From: an uncultured Paraglaciecola sp.
Lineage (GTDB): Bacteria; Pseudomonadota; Gammaproteobacteria; Enterobacterales; Alteromonadaceae
Direction: 5' to 3'
Length of the DNA stretch: 64,000 bases
Assembly (NCBI GenBank): GCA_947498355.1
Contig: CANMKA010000011.1
Coordinates: forward strand, 1 to 64,000
Made by a program: the position numbers and the translations under genes. Below, piece after piece: positions 1-7,850 of this stretch (position 1 is its first letter; each line of letters opens with the position of its first letter). Under the pieces are notes generated by a model. It searched no databases. It worked only from the letters and a program-made list of their open reading frames with translations, and was not told where the DNA came from.

Positions 1-46
1 CCGTTCTAGAAAGAGCTAAAAGATCTTGTGAGTTATCAAGTTTCAT

Positions 47-850
47 ATGAACAATAATAGTGAGCAATCCATGACAGTATTAGATCATAAATCACTACTT
101 ATTGGTATCAGAACTTACATTTCAGAAGCAATATCTACAGCAGGGTCGTTTCACAGCATTATTTTTGAACAGCATCTGTTCTTGCTGGAGGAAAGTGCTT
201 ATTCGATTTCTAAGGCTTATGGAAAGGACCCATCTTTTAGGCGCATGAGTACGGACGAGCTTCAAAAGTTTAAAAGCGAAGCGGAAGAAGCAACAGCACA
301 AACAGAGGCTATCTATAACGAAATACAAACATTAATAGGTGAATTTAATAGCGAGCTAACCAACCGTTTGAATAATGCCATTACGAGCCATAATAAAGTT
401 GTCGACCAACTAAGCAGAATTGACTCTTACATTGCATCGTGGCCCAATCGTAACCTTGCACTTGTTGCTAATCACCTCGGCTACCCTGACGGCACGATGG
501 TCACTAATAATCTGTATAATCTTGGAGGACCCGATCCTGCCCTTGATGAAAAATACCCGCTACCTCTCTATGGATATCTCGCTTGCCTAGGCGACAGATA
601 TTCAGACTACTTCTTTCAAGCTCTTGAGTACCCAGCAAAGAATTCACAAAAACTACTAACTTTAATGTTCTTTAAATCTGAAGATGTAAGTCAAGACACT
701 CTCGCTGCCAGAGTCATGATCGGTAAAAGTGCTTACGGCTACTACGTCGCAGATGTTCAAGAACACGAGTCAGGAATGAATAAAGAAAGTCAGCGTGATG
801 CACTCGTTTCATTATTGATAAGTCAGTGCTTCAGGAAACTCAATTCTTAA
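47..850 (+). CDS. hypothetical protein of the tRNA-Leu-bounded element
   Basis: I do not recognise this 267-residue protein. It has no signal peptide or membrane segment. Roughly residues 50-125 are charged and helical (rich in E, K, N, Q) and could form a coiled coil. The second half is more globular, with a Gly/Pro/Asn-rich stretch near 140-170 and many aromatics. The start is uncertain: no clear ribosome-binding site precedes the ATG at 47, and an in-frame ATG at 71 is an alternative. It converges on the GIY-YIG gene, whose stop lies 20 bases away. Its place left of a tRNA-Leu 3' fragment suggests it belongs to an integrated element whose other end is outside the window. Confidence 0.6.
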   Translation: MNNNSEQSMTVLDHKSLLIGIRTYISEAISTAGSFHSIIFEQHLFLLEESAYSISKAYGKDPSFRRMSTDELQKFKSEAEEATAQTEAIYNEIQTLIGEFNSELTNRLNNAITSHNKVVDQLSRIDSYIASWPNRNLALVANHLGYPDGTMVTNNLYNLGGPDPALDEKYPLPLYGYLACLGDRYSDYFFQALEYPAKNSQKLLTLMFFKSEDVSQDTLAARVMIGKSAYGYYVADVQEHESGMNKESQRDALVSLLISQCFRKLNS

Positions 851-869
851 TCGAGCCAGCTAGTTTGGA

Positions 870-1313
870 CTAACCCACTTTGCCTCTTCGCTTTACAGCA
901 TTTCGGGGCGGCTTTATGTTTCGAATTAAAAAGTCCTCTAGTGCCGCAGCTAAGTAGGTGTATTCAGCCGGAAAACCTATTGCACCAATATCTTTTACCT
1001 CAATCCATTTATCCTGAGGCAAATAGTTACCTCTCCCTTTATCCTTGTCTGTTTTAATAACGTGCGCAGTCAATCGTCTTGATATACCATGCTCGTCATA
1101 TCTACCACCACCGGCAGAGGTGGTAAGTCCAATATATATAACTTCACCAGATTCAGAAAAAAGGGCATAAACGCCGCCTTTATCGTGATGTGGTACTGAA
1201 CCTTGCCAAGACCAACCGATGATCCATTGTGGTATATTTGGCCTACATTCATCATTCCAATGCCGGTTAAAAAACTTTTCGGTGAGTTCAAGAAGCACTT
1301 TTTTTGTTGCCAT
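870..1313 (-). CDS. GIY-YIG domain nuclease-like protein
   Basis: This small protein (147 residues from the chosen start) carries a GIY-YIG endonuclease fold. The two signature strands read GGVYALF and VIYIGLT, followed by an Arg-rich helix (ISRRLTAHV) and a late acidic helix (AALEDFLIRN) ending in N-x-x-P-P-R-N. Those are the places of the catalytic Tyr/Arg/Glu/Asn set in the family, so the domain looks competent. An upstream in-frame GTG at 1346 is possible, but the ATG at 1313 has an AAAGGA site about seven bases upstream and is preferred. It is the last gene of a leftward operon behind the DnaB-like gene. No homing-endonuclease or UvrC-type extra domain is visible. The substrate is unknown; DNA cleavage is inferred from the fold. 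Confidence 0.75.
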   Translation of the reverse strand: MATKKVLLELTEKFFNRHWNDECRPNIPQWIIGWSWQGSVPHHDKGGVYALFSESGEVIYIGLTTSAGGGRYDEHGISRRLTAHVIKTDKDKGRGNYLPQDKWIEVKDIGAIGFPAEYTYLAAALEDFLIRNIKPPRNAVKRRGKVG

Positions 1314-1348
1314 TTTAAATTTCCTTTTTGATTTTTTTGCACCCACGA

Positions 1349-2266
1349 TCAGGCTAAGTGAGTTTGATTTATTTCAGGCATCATTGCCTCATTAATCGGG
1401 ATATTAATTCTAGTTAAACCCCGATTGCTTGAAACAAACACCTTTATGAGGTTGTTATGCTTTGACGGATCTTCTTCATACGTGTCGGGGTATTCACACA
1501 AAACTACGAAATCAGCGTAGTCGACTAAATTTAAGTGTTTGGGTAGACCTTTCATAGTTGCTTGATGATCAGATGGGCTACCCATTTGATCACATAAACC
1601 AGTAGTCACCACTATAGAAATATTTAACTTGTCTGCCAAATATCGCAATGCACCGCCTGGACACATATGATTGTCTGAATAACAGGCAGATTTAAAGGAA
1701 TGAATAAAGTCATCCGCAGAAACCAGAGCAAAACCCAAATTAGGCTGTTGCAACTTCAACTTTTCGAGTGCAATGGTCAACGAATGCACCGTCATGGTCT
1801 TGCAAGAAATGGCAAATATATTGCTCCTTTTTGCCATTTGATTAATGGCTTTATCTATCTGTATCCACTCATTATCTGACAAAGTACCAAATGCAATTAA
1901 ACTGGCATCGACTTCAGACATTTTAGCCAGATAGCGCCGTAAAACATTCTGATTTCCGGTCTCACTACCAACAATAGCCGAAAGTGTTCCAGCCTCCAAC
2001 TCACCGAACAATATATTTTCTGCCACAGCCAAATGCTTCGAATAAGGCCAACCACCAATAACGATAAGATTATTCGACTTTTCACTGATACCAATTACTC
2101 GATTGAACAGTTCCTCTCCTGATAACGAATTGATTTGTGGACGATACATAATCTGATACTCGATTCTATCGATCACTCTACCAAGTATGGCTTTGAAGCT
2201 TTCTATCTCGAACCCTATACCCTGAGAAGTGCAATAACGGCATGCTTTGCCTTTATAGTCCGTCAT
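1349..2266 (-). CDS. DnaB-like RecA-fold protein with degenerate P-loop
   Basis: This 305-residue protein follows the C-terminal helicase core of replicative DnaB almost block by block. Residues 117-134 (SEVDASLIAFGTLSDNEW) match the DnaB stretch I recall as SRVDQTKIRTGQLDDEDW. Residues 250-266 match the DnaB 'DADLIMFIYRDEVYHED' block, and 275-289 the 'GKQRNGPIGTVRL' arginine-finger block. The N-terminal DnaB domain is absent, replaced by about 45 residues with a CxxC at 9-12. The nucleotide site is broken: the P-loop (GKT in DnaB) reads GGWPYSKH at 71-78, and the Walker B region reads ALVSADDF instead of IMIDYLQL. It overlaps the upstream gene by ATGA. A non-hydrolysing DnaB mimic or decoy is an inference; the homology is from memory, not a search. 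Confidence 0.75.
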   Translation of the reverse strand: MTDYKGKACRYCTSQGIGFEIESFKAILGRVIDRIEYQIMYRPQINSLSGEELFNRVIGISEKSNNLIVIGGWPYSKHLAVAENILFGELEAGTLSAIVGSETGNQNVLRRYLAKMSEVDASLIAFGTLSDNEWIQIDKAINQMAKRSNIFAISCKTMTVHSLTIALEKLKLQQPNLGFALVSADDFIHSFKSACYSDNHMCPGGALRYLADKLNISIVVTTGLCDQMGSPSDHQATMKGLPKHLNLVDYADFVVLCEYPDTYEEDPSKHNNLIKVFVSSNRGLTRINIPINEAMMPEINQTHLA

Positions 2267-2937
2267 GCTGCTTCCCCGCTCAAAAAGTCCTCGAAATCAT
2301 CTACAGTGATTTCCAGAGGACAAAAACTAGGGTTGGATAATAGATAACCATTCTCGTCTTGTTGCCACGATAGGGCCTCGACACATAGCACGCCGTTTCT
2401 ATTCATCGTTTCTTGAAGTTGATCGAAGAGGCACTGCATAAACTCGTGGTTGCGCTGAACCATAACGGTAATTGAAAGCTCAGGCGACCAAAGCGATTCA
2501 CAGTATACGTATGCTGTCTCAGATGCACTTTGGCTCAGTACCTCAAGATCTTCTTCTCTTTCTGTTGAGACAACTCTTACAACCAATGAAATTTTTTCAA
2601 TGAGTGAGCACTGTTCAACAAAGCCAGCGTACGTCCAGTCAATAGTTACTTGATTATCGAAGTAAGTGATTCGTGCGCCTTCGGAAGCGGGAAAACCTAG
2701 CGTTGTTCTATAGCGAAGTAGGTTTTCAATTTGCTTTAGAATCATCTCCTTATTTGGCTTATCACCACTAGTGTCCTCATCGTATCCAGTCAAAGTCCAA
2801 TTCGATGAGCAGGCGCCCCCTTTGTTATCGAAATTTAGATCTACGACGACTGCATTTTTGGTATACTCGAATTGTTCAGAAAACGTCCTACGCAATAGTT
2901 TCTGTTCGAAGGTGAGATAAGTATATTTTTGCTGCAT
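2263..2937 (-). CDS. hypothetical protein, first gene of the pseudo-DnaB operon
   Basis: I do not recognise this protein of 224 residues. The start at 2937 is chosen because a GGAGTC site sits five bases upstream; an in-frame ATG at 2967 has none. It is acidic and soluble, with no signal or membrane segment, and has alternating beta-type segments (for example ARITYFDNQVTIDWTY and LSITVMVQ). That would suit a small alpha/beta domain. Its stop overlaps the ATG of the DnaB-like gene (ATGA), so the two are translationally coupled and probably work together. The gene lies immediately inside the right end of the putative integrated element, reading away from the junction. Confidence 0.65.
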   Translation of the reverse strand: MQQKYTYLTFEQKLLRRTFSEQFEYTKNAVVVDLNFDNKGGACSSNWTLTGYDEDTSGDKPNKEMILKQIENLLRYRTTLGFPASEGARITYFDNQVTIDWTYAGFVEQCSLIEKISLVVRVVSTEREEDLEVLSQSASETAYVYCESLWSPELSITVMVQRNHEFMQCLFDQLQETMNRNGVLCVEALSWQQDENGYLLSNPSFCPLEITVDDFEDFLSGEAA

Positions 2938-2998
2938 AATGACTCCAATAAAGATAGACAAACACATATGTCTTTCAGTCGATTTAGAAGTCTCATTC

Positions 2999-3062
2999 GT
3001 GCAAAGATAGGAAGTTATTTAATCGAATTGGAGATGACCCTGCTTGCAAAGAATTTGCAAAG
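2999..3062 (+). repeat. short direct repeats next to the attachment site
   Basis: TTGCAAAG occurs at 3044-3051 and again at 3055-3062, exactly 11 bases apart. A near copy, GTGCAAAG, lies at 2999-3006. Same-strand octamers one helical turn apart, about 50 bases inside an attachment site, resemble arm-type sites for an integrase or excisionase. This is inference only; no integrase gene is in the window. Confidence 0.3.
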
Positions 3063-3108
3063 CGCATTCATCTTATTGATTTTAATAAAAATAAGACACC
3101 TTATTTCT

Positions 3109-3162
3109 TTTCAAAATCCGTTGCAGCAATGCGTGGCGGTTCGAGTCCGCCCACTGGTACCA
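3109..3162 (+). other. 3' half of tRNA-Leu(CAA), putative element attachment site
   Basis: The sequence starts in an anticodon loop with CAA (TTCAAAATCCG). It runs through a short variable arm (GCAGCAATGC), a perfect T arm (GGCGG TTCGAGT CCGCC) and the 3' acceptor strand CACTGGT-A-CCA. The 5' half (D arm and acceptor 5' strand) is missing, so this is not a working gene. Loss of the 5' half with a precise 3' end is what a tyrosine recombinase leaves when an element integrates into a tRNA gene. The intact gene would then lie left of the window and the element would occupy the sequence left of this fragment. Confidence 0.8.
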
Positions 3163-3181
3163 CTTGTTTAAAGTGGAAAAA

Positions 3182-3204
3182 GTCAACTTAGGTTGGCTTT
3201 TTTT
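3182..3204 (+). terminator. rho-independent terminator after the tRNA fragment
   Basis: GTCAAC-ttag-GTTGGC forms a six-pair stem (one G-U) followed by seven T. It sits 20 bases after the CCA end, where a tRNA gene terminator is expected, so it probably came along with the duplicated tRNA 3' end. Confidence 0.65.
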
Positions 3205-3249
3205 GTGGCTGGAGTTTCGAAAACTTTATGGCAAGTCAATCACACATCC

Positions 3250-3615
3250 ATGATGATATGCACCCAAACTCAACATCCTTGTTGAGTTGTTAAAACGAAC
3301 GGAGCAGTGCTCCTAAATGCCTCGTTTTAACCCACTGGTACCACTTTTAATCGTTAAGATTAAAAGACTAAAACTGACTTTATGTCGGTTTTTTTGTATT
3401 TGGATGGTTCAGATTTTAATTAGCTATTAACACGTCCATGATGATCCGCACCCAAACTCGTCTTCCTTGACTCGTTGAAAAGCGGAGCGGAACTGCGTTC
3501 CTAAAATTCCCGCTTTTCCCCTGATGATATGCACCCAAACCTCAAAATCCTTGTTGAGTTGTTAAAACGAACGGAGCAGTGCTCCTAAATGCCTCGTTTT
3601 AACCCACTGGTACCA
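3250..3615 (+). repeat. three structured repeats, two fused to tRNA-Leu acceptor ends
   Basis: Copies A (3250-3343), B (3435-3520) and C (about 3521-3615) share the lead GATGAT--GCACCCAAAC. In A and C this is followed by a hairpin with a TCCTT loop (AACTCAAC/GTTGAGTT in A). All three then have a long hairpin with an inner stem. In A and C the outer stem is GTTAAAACGA/TCGTTTTAAC and the inner stem is GGAGC/GCTCC. In B these are GAAAAGCGG/CCGCTTTTC and GGAAC/GTTCC, so the stems are kept although the bases differ. A and C run directly into CCCACTGGTACCA (3331-3343 and 3603-3615), the last 13 bases of the tRNA-Leu, and then into the same terminator. No reading frame is present. The function is unknown. 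Confidence 0.6.
3372..3395 (+). terminator. terminator behind repeat copy A
   Basis: AACTGAC-TTTAT-GTCGGTT forms a seven-pair stem (one T-G wobble) followed by a T run. Upstream, CTTTTAATC/GATTAAAAG forms a second hairpin directly after the CCA end. The same block recurs at 3644-3667. Confidence 0.6.
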
Positions 3616-3643
3616 CTTTTAATCGTTAAGATTAAAAGACTAA

Positions 3644-3667
3644 AACCGACTTTATGTCGGTTTTTTT
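3644..3667 (+). terminator. terminator behind repeat copy C
   Basis: AACCGAC-TTTAT-GTCGGTT is a perfect seven-pair stem with a five-base loop, then a T run. It is a near-identical duplicate of the terminator at 3372-3395 and follows the second CCCACTGGTACCA fragment. Confidence 0.65.
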
Positions 3668-3831
3668 GTATTTGGAAGTTAGGTTTTTGAGATAAACTTT
3701 CGGGCAAGTCAATCACATAATCTTAATGATCGGCAATCACGCGACTGTTCTTGTTTGCTTATCCTTAAAACCAACTTCCCAAGTCTCCCTGTGTTTGCGT
3801 TTGCTTGTAGTCTGTCTAACGGCTAAAAGAT

Positions 3832-4330
3832 TGGATTCCAGCTAAAAGACTGCTGGAATGACGGGTTGGGGCGTGTTTATCTCTGCTCTTTCTTGGCCCT
3901 ATTCACTAGCTACTTTTGCCTGTTTTCCCTGTGTGCTCCGTGTCCTCTGTGGTTCAACGTCTTTTTGCTTTTGCTTTTGCTTGCGCCTATTCACTATCTC
4001 CTAGCTACTTTTGGCTGTTATCCTCTGTGGTTCAACGTCTTTTTGCTTTTGCTCTTTCTAGCCCCTAGTTACTATCCACTGCCCTTGACCTTGGATTCCA
4101 GATCAAAAGACTTCTGGAATGACGAGGGTGGGGGCGTGTTTATCTCTGCTCTTTCTAGGCCCTATTCACTAGCTACTTTTGCCTGTTTTCCCTGTGTGCT
4201 CCGTGTCCTCTGTGGTTCAACGTCTTTTTGCTTTTGCTCTTTCTTGCCTCTATTCACTATCTCCTAGCCCCTAGCCTTTATTTACTAGCTACTTTTGCCT
4301 GTTTTTCTCTGTGTGCTCCGTGTCCTCTGT
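3832..4330 (+). repeat. intergenic repeat array (palindrome plus TCTGTGG motif)
   Basis: No gene is present. Two copies of a palindrome, GGATTCCAG...CTGGAATGACG, lie at about 3832-3862 and 4092-4125. Between and after them are pyrimidine-rich units of the type 'CCGTGTCCTCTGTGGTTCAA' and 'CTATTCACTAGCTACT', repeated about three times. Open frames across it are by-products of the repeats. The same units recur in four other gaps of this window (38.9-39.5, 52.0-52.3, 54.5-54.9 and 59.5-60.1 kb). Confidence 0.8.
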
Positions 4331-4346
4331 GGTTCATAGCTTTTCT

Positions 4347-4820
4347 TTATCTCAATTGATTTGGCAAGGTGAGTTCACCGGTACGCTCTAGGGTAATGGG
4401 TATGAGCAAGCCTTTAATGTTCATTTTCACATTGAGGGAATAGTTTATAGGTTGGTTTAATTTTTCCATAGATAGCAGTTTGTTAAGCAATGCTAGGCCC
4501 CCTAAAAGGTCTGCTTGACCGCCTAGGGTAATATCCGCACTGCCATATGCTTTGATAGGGGAGAGTTCACTGGCTACTCCAGAGAATACTTTTTGGCCTT
4601 CGATACGTGCTGTGTATGCAAGGCCTTGTAAGTTAATGTTTGTGTTATTTGGATTGATGACATTTAGGCCTATTTCAAACTTGGGGTTGATAGAGTTGCT
4701 GGGCACCAGTTTGAAAGACGTCACTTTTATTTCAGGATCGTCGAATGTAGGTGAGAGATTGGCACAACTGCTTAAAAAGAGTAGGGCAGCAAACGTAAAA
4801 ATTAGATATCGATAGGGCAT
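4347..4820 (-). CDS. LEA14/WHy-domain lipoprotein
   Basis: This 157-residue protein starts with a lipoprotein signal (hydrophobic stretch at 5-17, then LSSC with the lipidated Cys at 19). The remainder fits the LEA type 2 (WHy) beta-sandwich: a strand pattern with 'FEIGLNVINPNNTNINLQGLAY' split over residues about 48-70, including the typical N-P-N turn after the first conserved strand. Family members are small periplasmic or lipid-anchored proteins linked to stress tolerance, with no defined reaction. It stands alone between the repeat array and the xylA terminator and reads leftward. Family assignment is fairly secure; function is not. Confidence 0.75.
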   Translation of the reverse strand: MPYRYLIFTFAALLFLSSCANLSPTFDDPEIKVTSFKLVPSNSINPKFEIGLNVINPNNTNINLQGLAYTARIEGQKVFSGVASELSPIKAYGSADITLGGQADLLGGLALLNKLLSMEKLNQPINYSLNVKMNIKGLLIPITLERTGELTLPNQLR

Positions 4821-4883
4821 GGGCAGTCCTGTTAATGTGACATAAGGCTATTTGGCCAAGTATACGGTTTTTTTGCTTAAACA

Positions 4884-4915
4884 TAAAAAATGCCAGTTGG
4901 TTGGCCCAACTGGCA
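4884..4915 (-). terminator. xylA terminator
   Basis: ATGCCAGTTGG-TTGGC-CCAACTGGCAT is a perfect 11-pair stem. Read leftward, it is followed by six T, about 55 bases after the xylA stop. It is a strong intrinsic terminator for the xylBA transcript. Confidence 0.85.
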
Positions 4916-4968
4916 TTAATCAGTCTATCGTGATGAAAATGCCTAATTACGGCATTTTCGCGGCTTAT

Positions 4969-6288
4969 TTAGCCAAATAATACACGGTTAACTTGGTTTT
5001 CAAGTAATTCTTGCTTGCCGCTTTCGTGTTGCGGAGCAATTTCATTTTCAACAGCGTAACTAGCGAGTGATTCTAGGCTATGCTCGCCATTAGCGATAGC
5101 TTTGCCTAGGTCAGCATTCCAACCTCTGTAGCGGTTAGCTACAGCATCGCCCAAGAAGTCATTTTCAACCATAGCAGCTGCTTTCTTAAGAGCGAGTGCT
5201 AAGTGATCCATGCCGCCTATGTGTCCAATGAACAAATCTGCTGGATCAGTTGATTGACGACGAAGTTTAGTATCGAACATGAATCCACCAGTTGTGAAAC
5301 CACCGGCTTTAAGAATGTCGTTCATTACGAGTGTTAGCTCAGGTACATCGATAGGGAATTGGTCTGTATCCCAGCCGTTTTGAGCATCTCCACGGTTAGC
5401 ATCGATTGAACCAAACAAGCCAAGAGAAATAGCTGTTGCGATTTCATGTTGGAAAGAGTGACCCGCTAATGTGGCGTGGTTAACTTCGATGTTCACTTTA
5501 ATTTCGTCTTCAAGACCAAACTGCTTTAAGAAACCATAAACTGTTGCTGTGTCGTAGTCGTACTGGTGCTTAGTTGGCTCTTGAGGCTTAGGTTCGATTA
5601 ACAGGGTACCTTCGAAACCAATCTTGTGCTTGTGCTCAACAACCATTTGCATGAAGCGGCCCATTTGCTCGCGTTCTTGACGTAGGTTTGTATTAAGCAA
5701 GCTTTCGTAACCTTCACGGCCACCCCAAAGTACGTAGTTTGAACCACCTAGACGCTTGGTTGCGTTCATAGCATTAAATACTTGAGTCGCAGCGTAAGTG
5801 AATATTTCTGGGTTAGGGTTAGTTGATGCGCCAGCAGCGTAACGAGGGTTACTAAATGCGTTAGCTGTGCCCCATAATAATTGAAGGCCAGTCTCTTCTT
5901 GTTTTTGTTCAAGAACATCTGTCATTTCTGCAAAGTTATTCACGTATTCTTTGATGCTGTTACCTTCAGGAGATACATCAATATCGTGGAAGCTGTAGTA
6001 AGGTACGCCTAGTTTTGCAAAAAATTCGAAGGCCACATCGGCTTTTTCTTTTGCGCGTTGCATAGGATCACCTGGTTTTAACCAAGGGCGACCAAAGGTA
6101 CCTTGACCAAATACGTCAGCGCCATCCCAGCAGAAGTTGTGCCAGTAGCAAGCACCAAAGCGTAGGTGCTCTTTCATAGTTTTACCTAAAACAACTTCTT
6201 CTGGGTTGTAGTGATGAAATGCAAGAGGGTCGTTTGACTCTGGGCCTGCATATTGAATTTTTCCGATATTCTTAAAGTACTCAGCCAT
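4969..6288 (-). CDS. xylA: xylose isomerase
   Basis: This enzyme converts D-xylose to D-xylulose in the cytoplasm, the first step of the isomerase pathway. At 439 residues it matches class II XylA. Visible motifs include [13 protein letters not shown] and [13 protein letters not shown] near the N-terminus (catalytic His and Asp), [26 protein letters not shown] (metal-binding Glu) and the later metal ligands around '[11 protein letters not shown]' and 'GSIDANRGD'. An AGGAG site precedes the ATG. It follows xylB after a 107-base gap containing a hairpin, reads in the same direction and ends at a strong terminator. No xylose transporter gene lies beside it, so uptake must be encoded elsewhere. 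Confidence 0.97.
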   Translation of the reverse strand: MAEYFKNIGKIQYAGPESNDPLAFHHYNPEEVVLGKTMKEHLRFGACYWHNFCWDGADVFGQGTFGRPWLKPGDPMQRAKEKADVAFEFFAKLGVPYYSFHDIDVSPEGNSIKEYVNNFAEMTDVLEQKQEETGLQLLWGTANAFSNPRYAAGASTNPNPEIFTYAATQVFNAMNATKRLGGSNYVLWGGREGYESLLNTNLRQEREQMGRFMQMVVEHKHKIGFEGTLLIEPKPQEPTKHQYDYDTATVYGFLKQFGLEDEIKVNIEVNHATLAGHSFQHEIATAISLGLFGSIDANRGDAQNGWDTDQFPIDVPELTLVMNDILKAGGFTTGGFMFDTKLRRQSTDPADLFIGHIGGMDHLALALKKAAAMVENDFLGDAVANRYRGWNADLGKAIANGEHSLESLASYAVENEIAPQHESGKQELLENQVNRVLFG

Positions 6289-6328
6289 TTTGGCTCTCCT
6301 AGGGTCTAAATTTAGTCAATATTTTACA

Positions 6329-6354
6329 GTGCCTATTAACGATTTAACAGGCAC
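6329..6354 (-). promoter_or_regulatory. hairpin in the xylB-xylA gap
   Basis: GTGCCTATTAA-CGAT-TTAACAGGCAC forms an 11-position stem with one mismatch and a four-base loop, and no T run follows it in the leftward direction. It lies about 40 bases upstream of the xylA start. It may be an mRNA processing or stability element that lets xylA be expressed more than xylB; this is inferred. Confidence 0.45.
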
Positions 6355-6395
6355 TATTTTGTTTTAAATAACTGTTACTAATGTTTCAGTTGGGT

Positions 6396-7850
6396 TTAAT
6401 ACAGAGGCGCTAGCTGAGTATAAAGTTGTGTAAACTTGGCTCTGCGAGCTGCATATAAATCGAGATGTAATTTATTAGGTTCAAATATAGCCTCTAACTT
6501 AGGTTGAGGGCATATTTGTTCTAAGGTTTTGTCTTTATCTATGGCAATTTGTGCCAAACGAGCAGCACCCAAACCTGGGCCTACATCACCACCAGTGCGA
6601 TAGTTGACCGAACGGTTTAGTACATCAGCCAAGAGTTGACGCCAGTATACGCTGCGCGCGCCGCCGCCAATTAAGGTGATTTCTTCAGCATCAACCCCAG
6701 AATCATGCAAACACTCAACGCCATCAGCAAAAGCAAAGCTTACGCCCTCCAGTACACTATGAGTGAGGGTGGCTTGGTCGGTAGAGTGAGTTAACCCGAA
6801 AAAGCTACCAGTCGCATGGGGGTTATTATGAGGCGTGCGCTCGCCACTTAAATACGGTAAGAATATCGGCGCATTTTCGCGGTCAATCTCAGCGTTATCT
6901 AAGTCAGCTAATAATTCAGCTACGGGCTTTTTAGCTATGCTATCTGCATACCATTGCAGGCAACTTGCTGCACTTAACAACACAGACATCAGGTGCCAGG
7001 TGTTTGGCAATGCGTGGCAAAAGCTGTGCACAGCAGACTCTGGGTTGGCTTTAAAACCATCAGTAACGGCAAAGTAAACACCGGACGTGCCCAACGAGAG
7101 CATAGCTTGACCAGGTTTAACTATGCCTACACCTACTGCGCCTGCTGCATTGTCGCCACCGCCAGCTACCACTGGTACGTTAGACATGTCCCAACGTGAA
7201 GCGACGTCTTGACTAAGCTGGCCAGTAATTTCAGAGCCCTCAAATAACTTAGGCATAGCCTGTTCAGACAAACCACAAGCAGACAAAAGCCCTGCGTGCC
7301 AACTTCTGCTGTTTACATCTAGCCACATAGTCCCAGCGGCATCAGACATGTCAGACGCATAATCGCCTGTCATAAGAAAACGTAGATAATCTTTAGGCAA
7401 TAATACTTTGGCGACCTTCGCAAAATTGTCGGGTTCGTGATTTTTGACCCATAACAATTTGGGAGCAGTAAACCCTGGCATCACAATATTACCAGTAACT
7501 TTTTGCACTTCAGGGACAGCCGACTCCAATGCTTTACATTCGGCTTCGCAGCGACCATCGTTCCAAAGAATTGCAGGGCGAATGATATTGTTGCCAGAAT
7601 CCAATAAGGTTGCACCATGCATTTGGCCTGAAAGACCAATGGCTTTGATGTCTGCTAATGTGTGTTTGCCAGCAAGTTCATCCATTGCTGTACAAAATCC
7701 GATCCACCAGTCTTGAGGGTTTTGCTCAGACCAAAGTGGTTTAGGTCGGCTGACTTCGAACGAGCTTGATGCCGTATCGACTATGTCGCCTGACTCATTT
7801 GTTAACACTAATTTAATGCCAGAAGTGCCTAAATCGACGCCCAAAAACAT
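6396..7850 (-). CDS. xylB: xylulokinase
   Basis: This FGGY-family kinase phosphorylates D-xylulose to xylulose 5-phosphate, feeding the pentose phosphate pathway. At 484 residues it is full length. The ATPase-fold phosphate-1 motif FLGVDLGTSGIKLV is at the N-terminus. LSGQMHGATLLD and WNDGRC (sugar-binding region) follow, and the C-terminal domain has GVSFAFADGVE and LIGGGARSVYWRQLLAD, the second FGGY signature. An AGGAG site lies seven bases before the ATG. It heads the leftward xylB-xylA unit and is divergent from xylR, with shared control sequences in between. Confidence 0.96.
   Translation of the reverse strand: MFLGVDLGTSGIKLVLTNESGDIVDTASSSFEVSRPKPLWSEQNPQDWWIGFCTAMDELAGKHTLADIKAIGLSGQMHGATLLDSGNNIIRPAILWNDGRCEAECKALESAVPEVQKVTGNIVMPGFTAPKLLWVKNHEPDNFAKVAKVLLPKDYLRFLMTGDYASDMSDAAGTMWLDVNSRSWHAGLLSACGLSEQAMPKLFEGSEITGQLSQDVASRWDMSNVPVVAGGGDNAAGAVGVGIVKPGQAMLSLGTSGVYFAVTDGFKANPESAVHSFCHALPNTWHLMSVLLSAASCLQWYADSIAKKPVAELLADLDNAEIDRENAPIFLPYLSGERTPHNNPHATGSFFGLTHSTDQATLTHSVLEGVSFAFADGVECLHDSGVDAEEITLIGGGARSVYWRQLLADVLNRSVNYRTGGDVGPGLGAARLAQIAIDKDKTLEQICPQPKLEAIFEPNKLHLDLYAARRAKFTQLYTQLAPLY

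Noticed and set aside
3250..3615. Structured repeats as integron attC sites
   Set aside because: attC ends run AAC inward and GTT at the other side; here the order is GTT...AAC, and there are no cassette genes or integrase.
3866..4267. 133-codon frame on the plus strand with repeated FLLLLLLAP-type segments
   Set aside because: It is made wholly of the pyrimidine-rich intergenic repeat, which gives Leu/Phe/Cys-rich translations; the same kind of frame appears in every other repeat array.
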